Part shown: piece by piece, positions 39,017 to 47,759 of the stretch
Numbering within the stretch: position 1 is the first letter of the stretch
Layout of the letters: each line of letters opens with the position of its first letter
Assembly: GCF_030523955.1 (NCBI RefSeq)
Contig: NZ_JAUNHL010000003.1
Span: 1 to 64,000, forward strand
Direction of reading: 5' to 3'
From: Neisseria sp.
GTDB lineage: Bacteria; Pseudomonadota; Gammaproteobacteria; Burkholderiales; Neisseriaceae
DNA length: 64,000 bases
Translations under genes and position numbers: made by a program
Notes under the pieces: generated by a model
What the model saw: the letters and a program-made list of their open reading frames with translations, nothing else
Databases searched by the model: none
Told to the model about the DNA's origin: nothing

Positions 39017-39685
39017 TTAAATAAAATTCAACACCGGCCAGCCTTTTTCCGAGGCTTCGCGCAACAGAATTTCGTCGGGATTCACCGCCACCGGGTCGCT
39101 CACATAACGCAACAGCGGCAAATCATTATGCGAATCGCTGTAAAAATAGCTTTTGCCGTAATCGGCCAGCGTTTCGCCACGCGCGGCCAGCCATTGTTCG
39201 AGACGGGTAATCTTGCCTTCTTTCAAGCTCGGTGTGCCGACATAGCGGCCGGTATAACGGCCGTCGGCACCGGTTTCCAGCGAAGTGCCGATCACTTCGG
39301 TAATGCCGAACAAATGAGAAATCGGGGTAATGATAAATTCGTTGGTAGACGAAATCACCAACAGCTGATCGCCGGCTTCGCGGTGGCTGTCTACCAGCAT
39401 TTTAGCCATGCCGGTAATGTGCGGCTGAATGAACTCTTCGGTAAATTCGCGGTGCATTTGTGCCAGCTCTTCTTTGCTGAACCGGCTTAAAGGCTCGAGT
39501 TGGAAGGCGAGAAATTCATCGATATCGAGGCAGCCGTTTTTATAATCCTGATAGAATTTGTCGTTGCGCGTGCGCACATATTCGGCGTCCACCACGCCTT
39601 TTTTCATCAGATATTGCGGCCAGCTGTTATCCGAATCGGTGTTGATTAAGGTGTTGTCGAGGTCAAAAATGGCTAGATTGGTCAT
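39017..39685 (-). CDS. HAD-IB family hydrolase (SerB-like phosphatase)
   Basis: The 222-residue product from ATG 39685 begins MTNLAIFDLDNTLINTDSD, the HAD motif I with nucleophile Asp8 and Asp10. Motif II lies in QLLVISSTNEFI and motif III/IV in GKSYFYSDSHNDLPLLRYV. HAD-IB members include phosphoserine phosphatase and CicA-type proteins; the substrate is unknown. The ATG overlaps the hda stop by four bases (ATGA), so translation is coupled. Confidence 0.9.
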   Translation of the reverse strand: MTNLAIFDLDNTLINTDSDNSWPQYLMKKGVVDAEYVRTRNDKFYQDYKNGCLDIDEFLAFQLEPLSRFSKEELAQMHREFTEEFIQPHITGMAKMLVDSHREAGDQLLVISSTNEFIITPISHLFGITEVIGTSLETGADGRYTGRYVGTPSLKEGKITRLEQWLAARGETLADYGKSYFYSDSHNDLPLLRYVSDPVAVNPDEILLREASEKGWPVLNFI

Positions 39686-40347
39686 GAATTTTCCTGTTGT
39701 TTCAGCAGTTCGCGCACAAGCGGCAAGGTGATGCGCCGCCCGACGGTAAGAGAATAGTGTTCCAGCGTTTCCAGCATCGAGAGCAGGCTGTCGATGTCGC
39801 GCCGCCAATGGGTGAGCAGATAAGGAAACACTTCGGGATCAATGCCCAACTGGCGCGCATGCGCCATGCTGGTGAGCGCATCGACCTTTTCCTGATCATT
39901 AAGTGGTTTAACATCGTAAACCAAGCAATAGCCCATACGGGTGCGCAAATCTTCCCGTATCGCCAACTGCGGCGGTGGCACATCAGCACTCAAGAGCAGC
40001 AACCCGCTGTTTTGATTGCGGTTGCGGTTGAATACGGCAAACAATTCGGCCTGACCTGTTTCGTCGAGCCGGTCAACCTGGTCTACCGCCAAATATTCGG
40101 CATCAAACGCCGCTTGCCGCCAGCCTGAAGCCGCATCAAGGTAAACCGCCTCGTGCCCCGCCGCAACCGCTTGACCGACCCAAGCGCGCAGCAAATGGCT
40201 TTTACCGGAGCCCTTCTGCCCCCAAACGTACACAAACGGCGCCTGCTGCTGTTGCAAAACATACAGCAGCTCGCCATTGGCATCGCCGAGGAATTTATCA
40301 AAACCGGGATAATTCCGGCTGGCAAAATCGAAGGTAAGCTGGGTCAC
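39682..40347 (-). CDS. hda: DnaA-related regulatory protein Hda
   Basis: Hda is a short AAA+ relative of DnaA that, with the beta clamp, stimulates ATP-DnaA hydrolysis and limits re-initiation. The 221-residue protein has an N-terminal clamp-binding-like QLTFDF, Walker A VWGQKGSGKSHLLRA, a Walker B region (LAVDQVDRLDE) and the arginine-finger region (LRTRMGYCLVYDV). It lacks the DNA-binding domain of DnaA. It is the first gene of the hda/HAD/cutA operon. Confidence 0.92.
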   Translation of the reverse strand: MTQLTFDFASRNYPGFDKFLGDANGELLYVLQQQQAPFVYVWGQKGSGKSHLLRAWVGQAVAAGHEAVYLDAASGWRQAAFDAEYLAVDQVDRLDETGQAELFAVFNRNRNQNSGLLLLSADVPPPQLAIREDLRTRMGYCLVYDVKPLNDQEKVDALTSMAHARQLGIDPEVFPYLLTHWRRDIDSLLSMLETLEHYSLTVGRRITLPLVRELLKQQENS

Positions 40348-40569
40348 GGCCTTGAAAAAGAATGGGTGGAAATCGGCTTAATTTTACGTGTTTTTCGCGC
40401 ACAGCGGGAAGAAACTGCGTTTATCGGTTAAAAATTGACCTGCCGCTTTTTTGATATAAAATACTGGGTTATTTCAAAACCGGCCCGAGAGCTGTTTTAC
40501 ACCCTGCTTTTCTACAAAAAATAAACAAAAGCATCAAGAGTTTATCTTCAACCCCAATAAGAGAATATC

Positions 40570-41214
40570 GTGATTACAGACCTGATTGATTTTATTCTGC
40601 ACATCGACCAACACCTGCAAACCCTCTCTGCCGAATACGGCGTTTGGATTTATGCCATTTTGTTTTTAATTATTTTCTGCGAAACCGGCCTGGTGGTTAC
40701 CCCCTTCCTACCCGGCGATTCGCTGCTGTTTGCCGCCGGCGCCATAGCGGCGCTGGGCAATATGAACATCCATTTGATGGTAGTGATTTTATTGGCCGCC
40801 GCCATTATCGGCGATGCCGTTAATTTCATGATCGGCAAGTATTTCGGTGAAAAGCTGTTTTCCAATCCCAATTCTAAGATTTTCAAGCAGGAATATCTGG
40901 AAAAAACGCATAAGTTTTACGAAAAATACGGCGGCAAAACCATCATCATCGCCCGTTTCGTACCGATTGTACGCACCTTCGCGCCGTTTGTAGCCGGTAT
41001 GGGCAAAATGCACTACGGCCGTTTTCTGCACTATAACGTCGTCGGCGCGCTGCTGTGGGTGGTCTCGCTCTCTTACGCCGGCTATTTCTTCGGCGACCTG
41101 CCGTTTGTGAAAAACAACTTCGGCATGGTGGTGATTGCCATCATCATCATTTCGGTAATGCCGATGGTTTACGAAATCGTCCGCGCGAAAATGGGCCAGA
41201 AAGAGAAAGCTTAA
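40570..41214 (+). CDS. DedA family membrane protein (VTT domain)
   Basis: The 214-residue inner-membrane protein has the DedA hallmarks: [26 protein letters not shown], a charged re-entrant segment [30 protein letters not shown] with the conserved arginines, and C-terminal helices. DedA proteins act in undecaprenyl-phosphate or phospholipid flipping and proton-motive-force balance. It is a single gene, with its start in AAGAGAATATCGTG context (GTG at 40570), ended by a DUS hairpin. Confidence 0.92.
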   Translation: MITDLIDFILHIDQHLQTLSAEYGVWIYAILFLIIFCETGLVVTPFLPGDSLLFAAGAIAALGNMNIHLMVVILLAAAIIGDAVNFMIGKYFGEKLFSNPNSKIFKQEYLEKTHKFYEKYGGKTIIIARFVPIVRTFAPFVAGMGKMHYGRFLHYNVVGALLWVVSLSYAGYFFGDLPFVKNNFGMVVIAIIIISVMPMVYEIVRAKMGQKEKA

Positions 41215-41236
41215 GTTTAAATAGTCTTTCATCAAA

Positions 41237-41281
41237 AATGCCTGTCTGAAAATCCGCATTCAAGGCTTTCAGACAGGCATT
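41237..41281. terminator. DUS inverted pair after the DedA gene
   Basis: Two DUS copies flank a 17-base spacer, with a T run to the right. Confidence 0.72.
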
Positions 41282-41331
41282 CTTTTATCCTCTATAATTC
41301 AATTCTTACTTTTGCCTCCCCTTACCCGAAT

Positions 41332-42168
41332 ATGAATACTCTGGCCCAACGTATCGACCGGATTTTGCCGCAAACCCAATGCCGCGAATGCGGTTATTCC
41401 GGCTGTATGCCCTATGCCGAGGCCTTGGCCGAAGGCAGTGCGGCCGGCAATCTCTGCGCACCCGGCGGCCATGCCGTTGCCGTTGATATTGCCGGATTAC
41501 TGGGGCGTTCAGTACTTGAACCGGCCAAGACCCAGCAAACCGCTCTGGCCTGGATAGACGAAACGGTTTGCATCGGCTGCACCGCCTGCATCCGCGCCTG
41601 CCCGGTTGATGCCATTTTCGGCGCAACCAAGCAGATGCATACCGTAATTGCCGAAGAATGTACCGGTTGCGGCCTGTGTATTCCGCCCTGCCCGGTCGAC
41701 TGCATCCACATGCAGCCGGTTACAAACGAATTTCTGCCGCAGGCGCACTATCTCTCCGACAACCTCAGCAACGAGCGCTTTGCCGCCGCTGGCCATGCCC
41801 GCGTGCGCTACCAGCGGCGTACCCAACGCTTGGAACAGGCCGAAGCAGCCAAACAAGCGCAATTCAAAGCGCGCGCCGCCGCTATCGAACGCAAAGCCGA
41901 ACCTGCTGCTACTGCGGCCACCCTCAACCCGGCCGCCCTAATCGCACAAGCCATGTCCCGTGCACAAGCCATGCACACCCAACGTACCGTACCGGCCAAC
42001 CGCGAAGATTATCGCGAGCAACAAGTCAAAGCCGCCCAAGCCAAAGCTGCCTACCGCCGCGCACAGCGCGATTTAAAATACGGCAACGAAGCCGAACAAG
42101 CCGCCGCACTAGAATTTTTGCGTGCCTACAAAGCCGCGCAGGAAGAGCAGAACGGTTCCGAAGGCTAA
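41332..42168 (+). CDS. RnfB-like ferredoxin without a membrane anchor
   Basis: The 278-residue protein has the RnfB 4Fe-4S domain at its start (Cys17, 20, 25 and 42 in [18 protein letters not shown]), then two ferredoxin clusters ([12 protein letters not shown] at 80-90 and [12 protein letters not shown] at 110-120). A charged, Ala/Gln-rich tail of about 130 residues follows, likely coiled coil. True RnfB has an N-terminal membrane helix and lies among rnfACDGE; here both are missing. It is likely a soluble electron-transfer partner, possibly serving ferredoxin-linked metabolism elsewhere. Several repeats lie downstream. Confidence 0.88.
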   Translation: MNTLAQRIDRILPQTQCRECGYSGCMPYAEALAEGSAAGNLCAPGGHAVAVDIAGLLGRSVLEPAKTQQTALAWIDETVCIGCTACIRACPVDAIFGATKQMHTVIAEECTGCGLCIPPCPVDCIHMQPVTNEFLPQAHYLSDNLSNERFAAAGHARVRYQRRTQRLEQAEAAKQAQFKARAAAIERKAEPAATAATLNPAALIAQAMSRAQAMHTQRTVPANREDYREQQVKAAQAKAAYRRAQRDLKYGNEAEQAAALEFLRAYKAAQEEQNGSEG

Positions 42169-42320
42169 AAAACAACCCTTATGGCGAATTCGCACATTTT
42201 CGATACAAGACAGCAAACCGCAGACAGTACACATGTATGAAACCGATTCTGTTGCCGCTTTAGCGGCTGACAAAATTCTTCTCTTCGAGCTAAGGCGCAG
42301 CAACGCCGCAGCGAAAGTTA

Positions 42321-42589
42321 GAGACCTTTGCAAAATTCTTTTTGATACCTGAAAACACTGGCGTCATGCTCGGGCTTGACCCGAGCATTTATAGCAGATT
42401 AACTTAACTTTCGCTACGGCGTTGCTGCGCCTTGCCGTACTACTTGTACTGTCTGCGGCTTGCTGCCTTGTATCGAAGTAATTAAATCTGCTATATTTGT
42501 TTGAGAAGAAAAAGCAGATACTCGGGTCGAGCCCGAGTATGACGAGATATCAATAAATTCAGGATTAACAAATTTTTTGCAAAGGTCTC
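42321..42589. mobile_element. GAGACC-type miniature element, itself interrupted
   Basis: The termini are GAGACCTTTGCAAAATTC and AATTTTTTGCAAAGGTCTC (inverted), flanked by the 5-bp direct repeat AGTTA. The internal hairpins are ATGCTCGGG/CCCGAGCAT and ATACTCGGG/CCCGAGTAT, the reverse assignment to the copy at 34895. A 106-bp Correia-like element interrupts it at 42390. Confidence 0.8.
42390..42495. mobile_element. Correia-like repeat, 106 bp, innermost of a nest
   Basis: The ends TATAGCAGATTAACTT and AATTAAATCTGCTATA surround the standard core on the opposite orientation. It sits between the first hairpin and second hairpin of the GAGACC element with a TA duplication. Confidence 0.85.
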
Positions 42590-42612
42590 AGTTAATTAAA
42601 TCCGCTATAAAA

Positions 42613-42673
42613 AAATGCCTGTCTGAAAAAGCTTGCGCGTTATGGCCAAGCTAAAATTTTCAGACAGGCATTT
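42613..42673. repeat. Long-loop DUS inverted pair
   Basis: Two DUS copies separated by about 35 bases lie directly after the nested elements, about 85 bases beyond the methyltransferase stop. Confidence 0.7.
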
Positions 42674-42757
42674 GTCATCAAGGGTTATTTTCTGAGGTAA
42701 CTTATTTTTGGCATCAAGCAATACCATAGCCGGAGATTAAGTTAATCCGACATGCTT

Positions 42758-43612
42758 CTAAACCTTTGCCCATAAAACCTCAGCGCCGCTGGCCGGGCTC
42801 AAACGATCGCCTCGATTGGCAAAATAGCGTTCGTCCAAATCTTGCGCACTAATCGTCTGTACTGCTTCAAAACCTGCCGCTGCGGCCAACAAACCCATAT
42901 CTTCAGCCGAAAAGAAGCAAGGTTCCGGCATACCGTAATGACGCGCTCCTTTGCCGAAAACTTTCCATACCGCCTTATCGGCCGGCATTACCGACTCCAA
43001 CGGCAACAAATAAGACAGCAGCAGTTGCGAACCTTTGGCTAAACCGGCAATCTGTTTTAGCAACATACTTATCGCCTGTTGTCCAAGAAACAAACCCAAC
43101 CCCAACACCGCCACCACCGCCGGTTTTTTTTCATCGAATCCGGCTTTTAATAAAGGTGCCAGCCACTCTCCCCGTTCGGCATCAGCGGTTACAAAATGCA
43201 GCCCTTCCGTTTTTTCCGCACCGATGGCCTGCAAACGCTGCTGCTTCCAAGTTTGTACGCCGGCTTCGTCCACTTCGAATATCTGTAAATCTTTCATTTC
43301 CGCCGAACGGCGTTGGGCGAAAGTATCCAAACCCGCCCCGATCAATACATATTGATACACACCCTGCCGATAATTTTCTTCCACCACCTCTTCGGCCAAA
43401 CGGCTCTGCGCCACCACCGAAGCGCGTACGCGCCGCGTAAAATGCAAGCCCATATCCGGCCGCTGGCGCCATTGACCTTCCGGCGCTACCAATTTCAAAC
43501 CGATGTTATCAGTCAAAATATGGGGCGGTGCGTCGGCCAACACATGCATGGCCCTCCATAACGCGGTTCTGACGGCAAAGTGATCGGGTTGAATATTTTT
43601 ATCCGGCTGCAT
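42758..43612 (-). CDS. Class I SAM-dependent methyltransferase (leucine carboxyl methyltransferase-like)
   Basis: The 284-residue protein fits the LCMT/TIGR00027-like O-methyltransferase group: R-rich N-terminal part (FTRRVRASVVAQSRLAEEVVE), motif I YVLIGAGLDTFAQRR, acidic motif II IFEVDEAGVQTWKQQRL, and AVLGLGLFLGQQAISMLLKQIA. Its substrate is unknown; actinobacterial relatives act on polyketides or small acids. A strong AAGGAG lies upstream. The gene stands alone between repeat-rich and AT-rich gaps. Confidence 0.86.
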   Translation of the reverse strand: MQPDKNIQPDHFAVRTALWRAMHVLADAPPHILTDNIGLKLVAPEGQWRQRPDMGLHFTRRVRASVVAQSRLAEEVVEENYRQGVYQYVLIGAGLDTFAQRRSAEMKDLQIFEVDEAGVQTWKQQRLQAIGAEKTEGLHFVTADAERGEWLAPLLKAGFDEKKPAVVAVLGLGLFLGQQAISMLLKQIAGLAKGSQLLLSYLLPLESVMPADKAVWKVFGKGARHYGMPEPCFFSAEDMGLLAAAAGFEAVQTISAQDLDERYFANRGDRLSPASGAEVLWAKV

Positions 43613-43867
43613 CTTGTTTTCTCCTTACTCAGTTTTCCGGCCTCGGCAAACCGTTGCCTTTCAGCCGCCAGATTGTTTTATTTTTACCTTTCTTACGAAG
43701 CAATCTGGTTGATTCTTCTCTGTTCGAGTTTTTATTCTTTTCAACTATAAATATAAAATACCCGCCCGCAACAGACAATAGCCGCACTTCATTTTGATTG
43801 ATTTTTAAAGGCATATATTCACATCAAATCACTCAAAATATAATTCATTGTAGTCATGATATTTCAA
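43613..43867. other. AT-rich gap without a supported gene
   Basis: Apart from the panC terminator at its right edge, this stretch holds only a 61-codon open frame (minus strand, 43629-43814) that lacks a ribosome-binding site. No other repeat was seen. Confidence 0.5.
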
Positions 43868-43903
43868 CATAAAACATAAGGCGGGAAATCCTGTTCCCCG
43901 CCC
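43868..43903 (-). terminator. Intrinsic terminator of panC
   Basis: On the minus strand the stem GGCGGGGAA/TTCCCGCC (imperfect) is followed by TTATGTTTT. It contains no DUS, unlike most terminators here. Confidence 0.65.
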
Positions 43904-43939
43904 TAGGTTTTCAATCCGGATCAGAATTCTCCAAGCCGG

Positions 43940-44776
43940 TTAATCGATAAACACTTCGATATTATCAATCAGGCGCGTACTGCCCAATCTTGCGGCCGCC
44001 ACGATCACCACATGTTTGTCGCCCGCATGCGCCACCTGCAGGTTGCCGGCATGGCGCACTTCCACATAATCCACTTGCCAACCGCCCCCCTGCAAATTCG
44101 CTGTCGCTTGGCTTTCCAGCTCGGCATAATTCACATTGCCCCCGGCAATCGCTTGAGCCATTTGCGAGAGTTCGCGGTACAAACGCGGTGCTTCGGCGCG
44201 CTCGGCTTCGCTTAAATACTGGTTGCGGCTGGATAAAGCCAGCCCGTCTGCCGCGCGGCCGGTATCCACCGGAATAATCTGAATATTCATATTCAAATCG
44301 TCCACCATGCCCTGAATGATGGTGAGCTGCTGATAATCTTTTTTACCGAAACAGGCCACATCTGCCTCGACGATATTGAATAATTTGGTCACCACAGTGG
44401 CCACGCCGCGGAAATGACCGGGGCGGTAAGCACCGCACAATTCGTTTTGCAAATGAGGCGGCTCGACATTGTATTGCTGCTGTACGCGCGGATAGAGTTC
44501 TTTCTCATCGGGCGCGAACACCACCGCCACGCCCTCGCCTTCGAGCTTGTCGGCATCTTGCTGAAGGGTGCGCGGATATTTATCAAAATCCTCGCCCTGC
44601 CCGAATTGCAGGCGGTTGACGAAAATACTCACCACCACCGCATCGGCATGCCGTTTCGCTTCGCGCACCAAGGCCAGATGGCCTTCGTGCAGATTGCCCA
44701 TGGTCGGCACAAAAGCCACCCGGCCGGCAGTTTTGCGCCATTCGCGCAATTGGGCAATGCCATGAATAATTTGCAT
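43940..44776 (-). CDS. panC: Pantothenate synthetase
   Basis: PanC condenses pantoate with beta-alanine using ATP, the last step to pantothenate. The 278-residue product has [16 protein letters not shown] (the HIGH-like nucleotide motif), [51 protein letters not shown] and SSRNQYLS (KMSKS-like). The start at 44776 follows AAGGAT; an in-frame ATG nine codons upstream is less likely. It lies downstream of panB with a DUS hairpin in the 99-base gap. Confidence 0.96.
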   Translation of the reverse strand: MQIIHGIAQLREWRKTAGRVAFVPTMGNLHEGHLALVREAKRHADAVVVSIFVNRLQFGQGEDFDKYPRTLQQDADKLEGEGVAVVFAPDEKELYPRVQQQYNVEPPHLQNELCGAYRPGHFRGVATVVTKLFNIVEADVACFGKKDYQQLTIIQGMVDDLNMNIQIIPVDTGRAADGLALSSRNQYLSEAERAEAPRLYRELSQMAQAIAGGNVNYAELESQATANLQGGGWQVDYVEVRHAGNLQVAHAGDKHVVIVAAARLGSTRLIDNIEVFID

Positions 44777-44808
44777 CGCTTGCTTATCCTTTTCAAGTTT
44801 CAAAGAGT

Positions 44809-44850
44809 ATGCCTGTCTGAAAAGACAGGATATGTTTTTCAGACAGGCAT
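44809..44850. terminator. DUS inverted pair inside the panB-panC gap
   Basis: Two DUS copies with a 16-base spacer that repeats part of the DUS (AGACAGG). It could attenuate panC relative to panB. Confidence 0.65.
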
Positions 44851-44875
44851 GTTTCGGTCTGAGATCAAACCGGTA

Positions 44876-45664
44876 TTAAAACGTATGTTCCGCCGCCGGA
44901 AAAGTTTTCCCTTTCACCGCTTCTACATAAGCTTTTACGGCCTCTTGGATGCTGGATTGGCCGGCCATAAAATTCTTCACGAAACGCGCGGTTTTGCCCG
45001 GGAAAATCCCCAGCATATCGTGCATTACCAACACTTGGCCGTCGCAATCCGCACCTGCGCCGATGCCGATGGTGGGGCAGGCAACGCTTTCGGTTACCTG
45101 TTTGCCCAATTGCGCCGGTACGCATTCCATTAAAATCATTGCCGCGCCCGCGTTATCGTGCGCCTTGGCATCGTTCAGCAGCGCCTGTGCCGCCACATCG
45201 CCCTTGCCCTGCACCCGGTAGCCGCCGAAAGCATTTACCGACTGCGGGGTCAGCCCGATGTGGGCACATACCGGAATACCGCGCATTTGCAGAAATTCGG
45301 TGGTTTCCGCCATCCACACGCCGCCTTCCAGTTTCACCATGTGCGCACCCGCCGCCATCAATTGGGCCGAAGCGGCAAACGCCTGCTCTTTGCTTGCCTG
45401 ATACGCGCCGAACGGCAAATCGGCCAGAATCATCGCCCCGCTGTTGCCGCGCGCCACCGCCGAAGTGTGGTAGCACATTTCCTGCAAACTCACCGGCAGC
45501 GTCGAATCATGCCCCTGTACCACCATGCCGAGCGAATCGCCCACCAGCAGCACATCCACGCCCGCACTGTTCATCAGGGCGGCAAAACTGGCCTCATAAC
45601 ACGTAAGCATCGCGATTTTCTCGCCCTGTGCTTTCATTTTTTGCAAGGTGTTGACGGTAATCAT
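44876..45664 (-). CDS. panB: 3-methyl-2-oxobutanoate hydroxymethyltransferase
   Basis: PanB makes ketopantoate from alpha-ketoisovalerate and methylene-tetrahydrofolate. The 262-residue TIM-barrel enzyme has [23 protein letters not shown] (metal-binding Asp), [41 protein letters not shown] and [25 protein letters not shown] [18 protein letters not shown]. It is full length and first in the panB-panC pair. Confidence 0.97.
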   Translation of the reverse strand: MITVNTLQKMKAQGEKIAMLTCYEASFAALMNSAGVDVLLVGDSLGMVVQGHDSTLPVSLQEMCYHTSAVARGNSGAMILADLPFGAYQASKEQAFAASAQLMAAGAHMVKLEGGVWMAETTEFLQMRGIPVCAHIGLTPQSVNAFGGYRVQGKGDVAAQALLNDAKAHDNAGAAMILMECVPAQLGKQVTESVACPTIGIGAGADCDGQVLVMHDMLGIFPGKTARFVKNFMAGQSSIQEAVKAYVEAVKGKTFPAAEHTF

Positions 45665-45756
45665 AAAGTCTCTGATTCAATTATTATCAAACTATAAAAA
45701 CAGCCGCCATGATAAGCCCTTTGCACAGAATAGCAATACCCGGCAGCAGAAAAAGG

Positions 45757-45871
45757 CGAATGCCTGTCTGAAAACTGTTTTTGGTTTCTTTCGATATCCG
45801 CTGATGCAGGCCGATATGAGGGCTGATATTGCGCATCACAAGCGGTCGGAAACTTTTCAGACAGGCATTCG
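45757..45871. repeat. Widely spaced DUS inverted pair
   Basis: CGAATGCCTGTCTGAAAA and its exact complement stand 79 bases apart, between the CBS-domain gene (3' end) and panB (5' end). The spacer is too long for an efficient terminator. Confidence 0.7.
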
Positions 45872-45893
45872 AGCCAAGCAGCGCCCAAGAGGT

Positions 45894-47177
45894 TTAATCC
45901 TGCTTTTGCAAAGACACCAGCAATTGGTCGATTTTGAAGTTTTCGGTATCGATCACTTCGAATTTATAGCGGCCGTACACCACATAATCGGTGCGTTTGG
46001 GTACTTTGCGCAGGGAGTACATCATAAAACCGGCAATGGTTTCGTAATTTTCAGAATGGGGAAATTCTTCGATATCCAACGCGCGCATCACATCTTCGAG
46101 CGGGGTGGCACCGTCTACCAGCCAGGTATCTTCCGAACGGCGGATGATTTGGGACTCTTCCTCGGTGTTCACCAATTCGCCCATCACGATGCTCATCACG
46201 TCTTTCAAGGTAACCAGGCCGACCACTAAGGCGTATTCGTTAACAATCACCGCAAAATCTTCGCCCGAGGTTTTGAAGGTTTCCAACACGTCGAACAAAG
46301 AGAGCGTATCGGGAATAAACAGCGCTTTGCGCAGCACGCGTTTGTCGGTCAGCCGAACGTTTTCTTCTTTTAAAAACAAGGTAAGCAGTGCATGCGATTC
46401 GATGTAGCCGATAACGTGTTCCAAGTCACCGTCGCACACCAGAAACTTGCTGTGCGGATTGGCCGCCATCGTTTCCAGTACTTGCTCGCCGGTATCGTGT
46501 TTGTCGAAATAAACGATGGATTCTCGGCTGTTCATGGTGGAGGTAACGGTGCGCTCCTGCATTTCAAACACGTTTTCAATCAGATAGTGTTCCTGCTTTT
46601 TCAGCACGCCGGCCTGTGCGCCGGCATCCATCACCGCATAAATGTCTTCGGAAGTGAGCTGCTCTTGGCGCACAGTGGAAATATTGAGCATCTTGAACAG
46701 CAAGCGCGCCAAGCCGTCGAATATCCATACGAAAGGTTTGAGCAGAAAAATCAGCAACAACATCGGACGCACCACCCGTACGGCAACTTTTTCCGGGTTA
46801 CCCATGGCAAATTGTTTGGGCATCAAGTCGGCAAACAGAATAAAGCTGCCGGTAAGCAGAGAGAAAGAAAGCAGCGATGCGACGGTGGCGGCCCACGGCA
46901 TACCGGCAAGCAGTTCATCCAGATAAGGGCGTACGGCGGCTTCGCCGACGATACCGGCCAGAATCGCTACGGTATTGAGGCCGATTTGCACCACGGTGAT
47001 GAAGCTGCCGGGCTGCTCCTGCATCTTGAGTACGTCAAGCGCGCGGGTGTCGCCTTCTTTGCCCATCAGCTGCAATTTGATTTTGCGCGAGGAGGCCAGC
47101 GCGATTTCGGCGCTGGAAACGAAGGCGCTGATAAGAATCAGCAGCAGGATAATCAGGATGGCGGCGGCGATATTCAT
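45894..47177 (-). CDS. CNNM/CorC-type membrane protein with CBS pair (HlyC/CorC family)
   Basis: The 427-residue protein has an N-terminal DUF21/CNNM membrane domain of about four helices (residues 1-150, with SAEIALASSRKIKLQLMGKEG). A tandem CBS domain follows (about 200-325: MNSRESIVYFDKHDTGEQVLETM and DVLETFKTSGEDFAVIVNEYALVVGLVTLKDVM), then a C-terminal CorC_HlyC transporter-associated domain. Relatives take part in Mg2+/Co2+ efflux. A TATAAT element lies 27 bases upstream of the start. Confidence 0.92.
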   Translation of the reverse strand: MNIAAAILIILLLILISAFVSSAEIALASSRKIKLQLMGKEGDTRALDVLKMQEQPGSFITVVQIGLNTVAILAGIVGEAAVRPYLDELLAGMPWAATVASLLSFSLLTGSFILFADLMPKQFAMGNPEKVAVRVVRPMLLLIFLLKPFVWIFDGLARLLFKMLNISTVRQEQLTSEDIYAVMDAGAQAGVLKKQEHYLIENVFEMQERTVTSTMNSRESIVYFDKHDTGEQVLETMAANPHSKFLVCDGDLEHVIGYIESHALLTLFLKEENVRLTDKRVLRKALFIPDTLSLFDVLETFKTSGEDFAVIVNEYALVVGLVTLKDVMSIVMGELVNTEEESQIIRRSEDTWLVDGATPLEDVMRALDIEEFPHSENYETIAGFMMYSLRKVPKRTDYVVYGRYKFEVIDTENFKIDQLLVSLQKQD

Positions 47178-47203
47178 AAAAAATTTTTCTTTAAAAACGG
47201 GCT

Positions 47204-47233
47204 ATTATAACATTTCCCCTTTCGAGACAACAA
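47204..47233 (-). promoter_or_regulatory. Putative sigma-70 promoter of the CBS-domain gene
   Basis: An exact TATAAT (minus strand, 47209-47204) is preceded after 18 bases by TTGTTG. Predicted transcription starts about 20 bases before the ATG. The -35 match is poor. Confidence 0.4.
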
Positions 47234-47259
47234 TTTTGCCGGCAACTTTCAATATGCCT

Positions 47260-47729
47260 GAGACCTTTGCAAAAAACTTTTTAATCCTGAATTTATTGAT
47301 ATCTCGTTATACTCGGGCTTACCCCGAGTATCGGCTTTTTCTTTCAAAACAAAAAGATGCTCGGGTCAAGCCCGAGCATGACACATTTTTTAAGATGCCG
47401 AAACGGCTTGCAAATTCCATAGGCAAATCTGCCGTTAAAAGCTTTTTAAACACAAATGCCTGTCTGAAAAAAAGTTTTCAGACAGGCATAGGCTTTGGCC
47501 TTTGCAAAAAGCCGTTTTAATCCTGAGTTGATTAATATTTTGTCATACTCGGGCTTGACCCGAGTATCTGTTATTTCTTCTTAAAAACCAGATGCTCAGG
47601 TCAAGCCCGAGCATGACGCATTTTTTAAGATGCCGAAACGGCTTGCAAAATTTCATATGGCAAATCTGCCGTAAAAGCTTTTTAAACACAAATGCCTGTC
47701 TGAAAAAAGTTTTCAGACAGGCATTTTAT
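47260..47729. repeat. Two tandem 235-bp repeats, each a GAGACC-type element plus a DUS hairpin
   Basis: Copy 1 is 47260-47494 and copy 2 is 47495-47729, aligned base for base with scattered differences. Each begins with a (GAGA or TTGG)CCTTTGCAAAAA end and has the two CTCGGG hairpins. Each continues through AAGATGCCGAAACGGCTTGCAAA and a shared tail AGCTTTTTAAACACAAATGCC into a DUS inverted pair (47457-47488 and 47693-47723). The element part runs opposite to the copy at 34895. The second DUS hairpin lies 37 bases after the RTX gene and probably ends it. Confidence 0.8.
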
Positions 47730-47759
47730 TCAAACTGGCGGCTTGCCGCCTGTAAAACG

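Larger units (their letters stand above)
42180..42609. mobile_element. Correia-like repeat (156 bp) split by an inserted element
   Basis: The left part (42180-42320) has a degenerate end (TATGGCGAATT) and the full-length core; the right part (42595-42609) ends CCGCTATA. Removing the insert 42321-42589 and one AGTTA copy (42590-42594) leaves exactly 156 bp, the size of the intact full-length copy at 16290-16445. Confidence 0.8.

Noticed and set aside
43629..43814. 61-codon minus-strand open frame in the gap before panC
   Set aside because: No ribosome-binding site, Lys/Asn-rich composition expected of AT-rich non-coding DNA, no recognised motif.
45648..46229. 193-codon plus-strand open frame through the widely spaced DUS pair
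   Set aside because: It overlaps the CBS-domain gene antisense and reads through both DUS copies.
47260..47418. Transposase gene within the GAGACC elements
   Set aside because: All copies are 160-171 bp of non-coding hairpins; no open frame of useful length exists in them.
47456..47726. CRISPR-like array of DUS copies
   Set aside because: The repeats are inverted DUS pairs within a two-copy tandem duplication, not evenly spaced direct repeats with unique spacers, and no cas genes are present.
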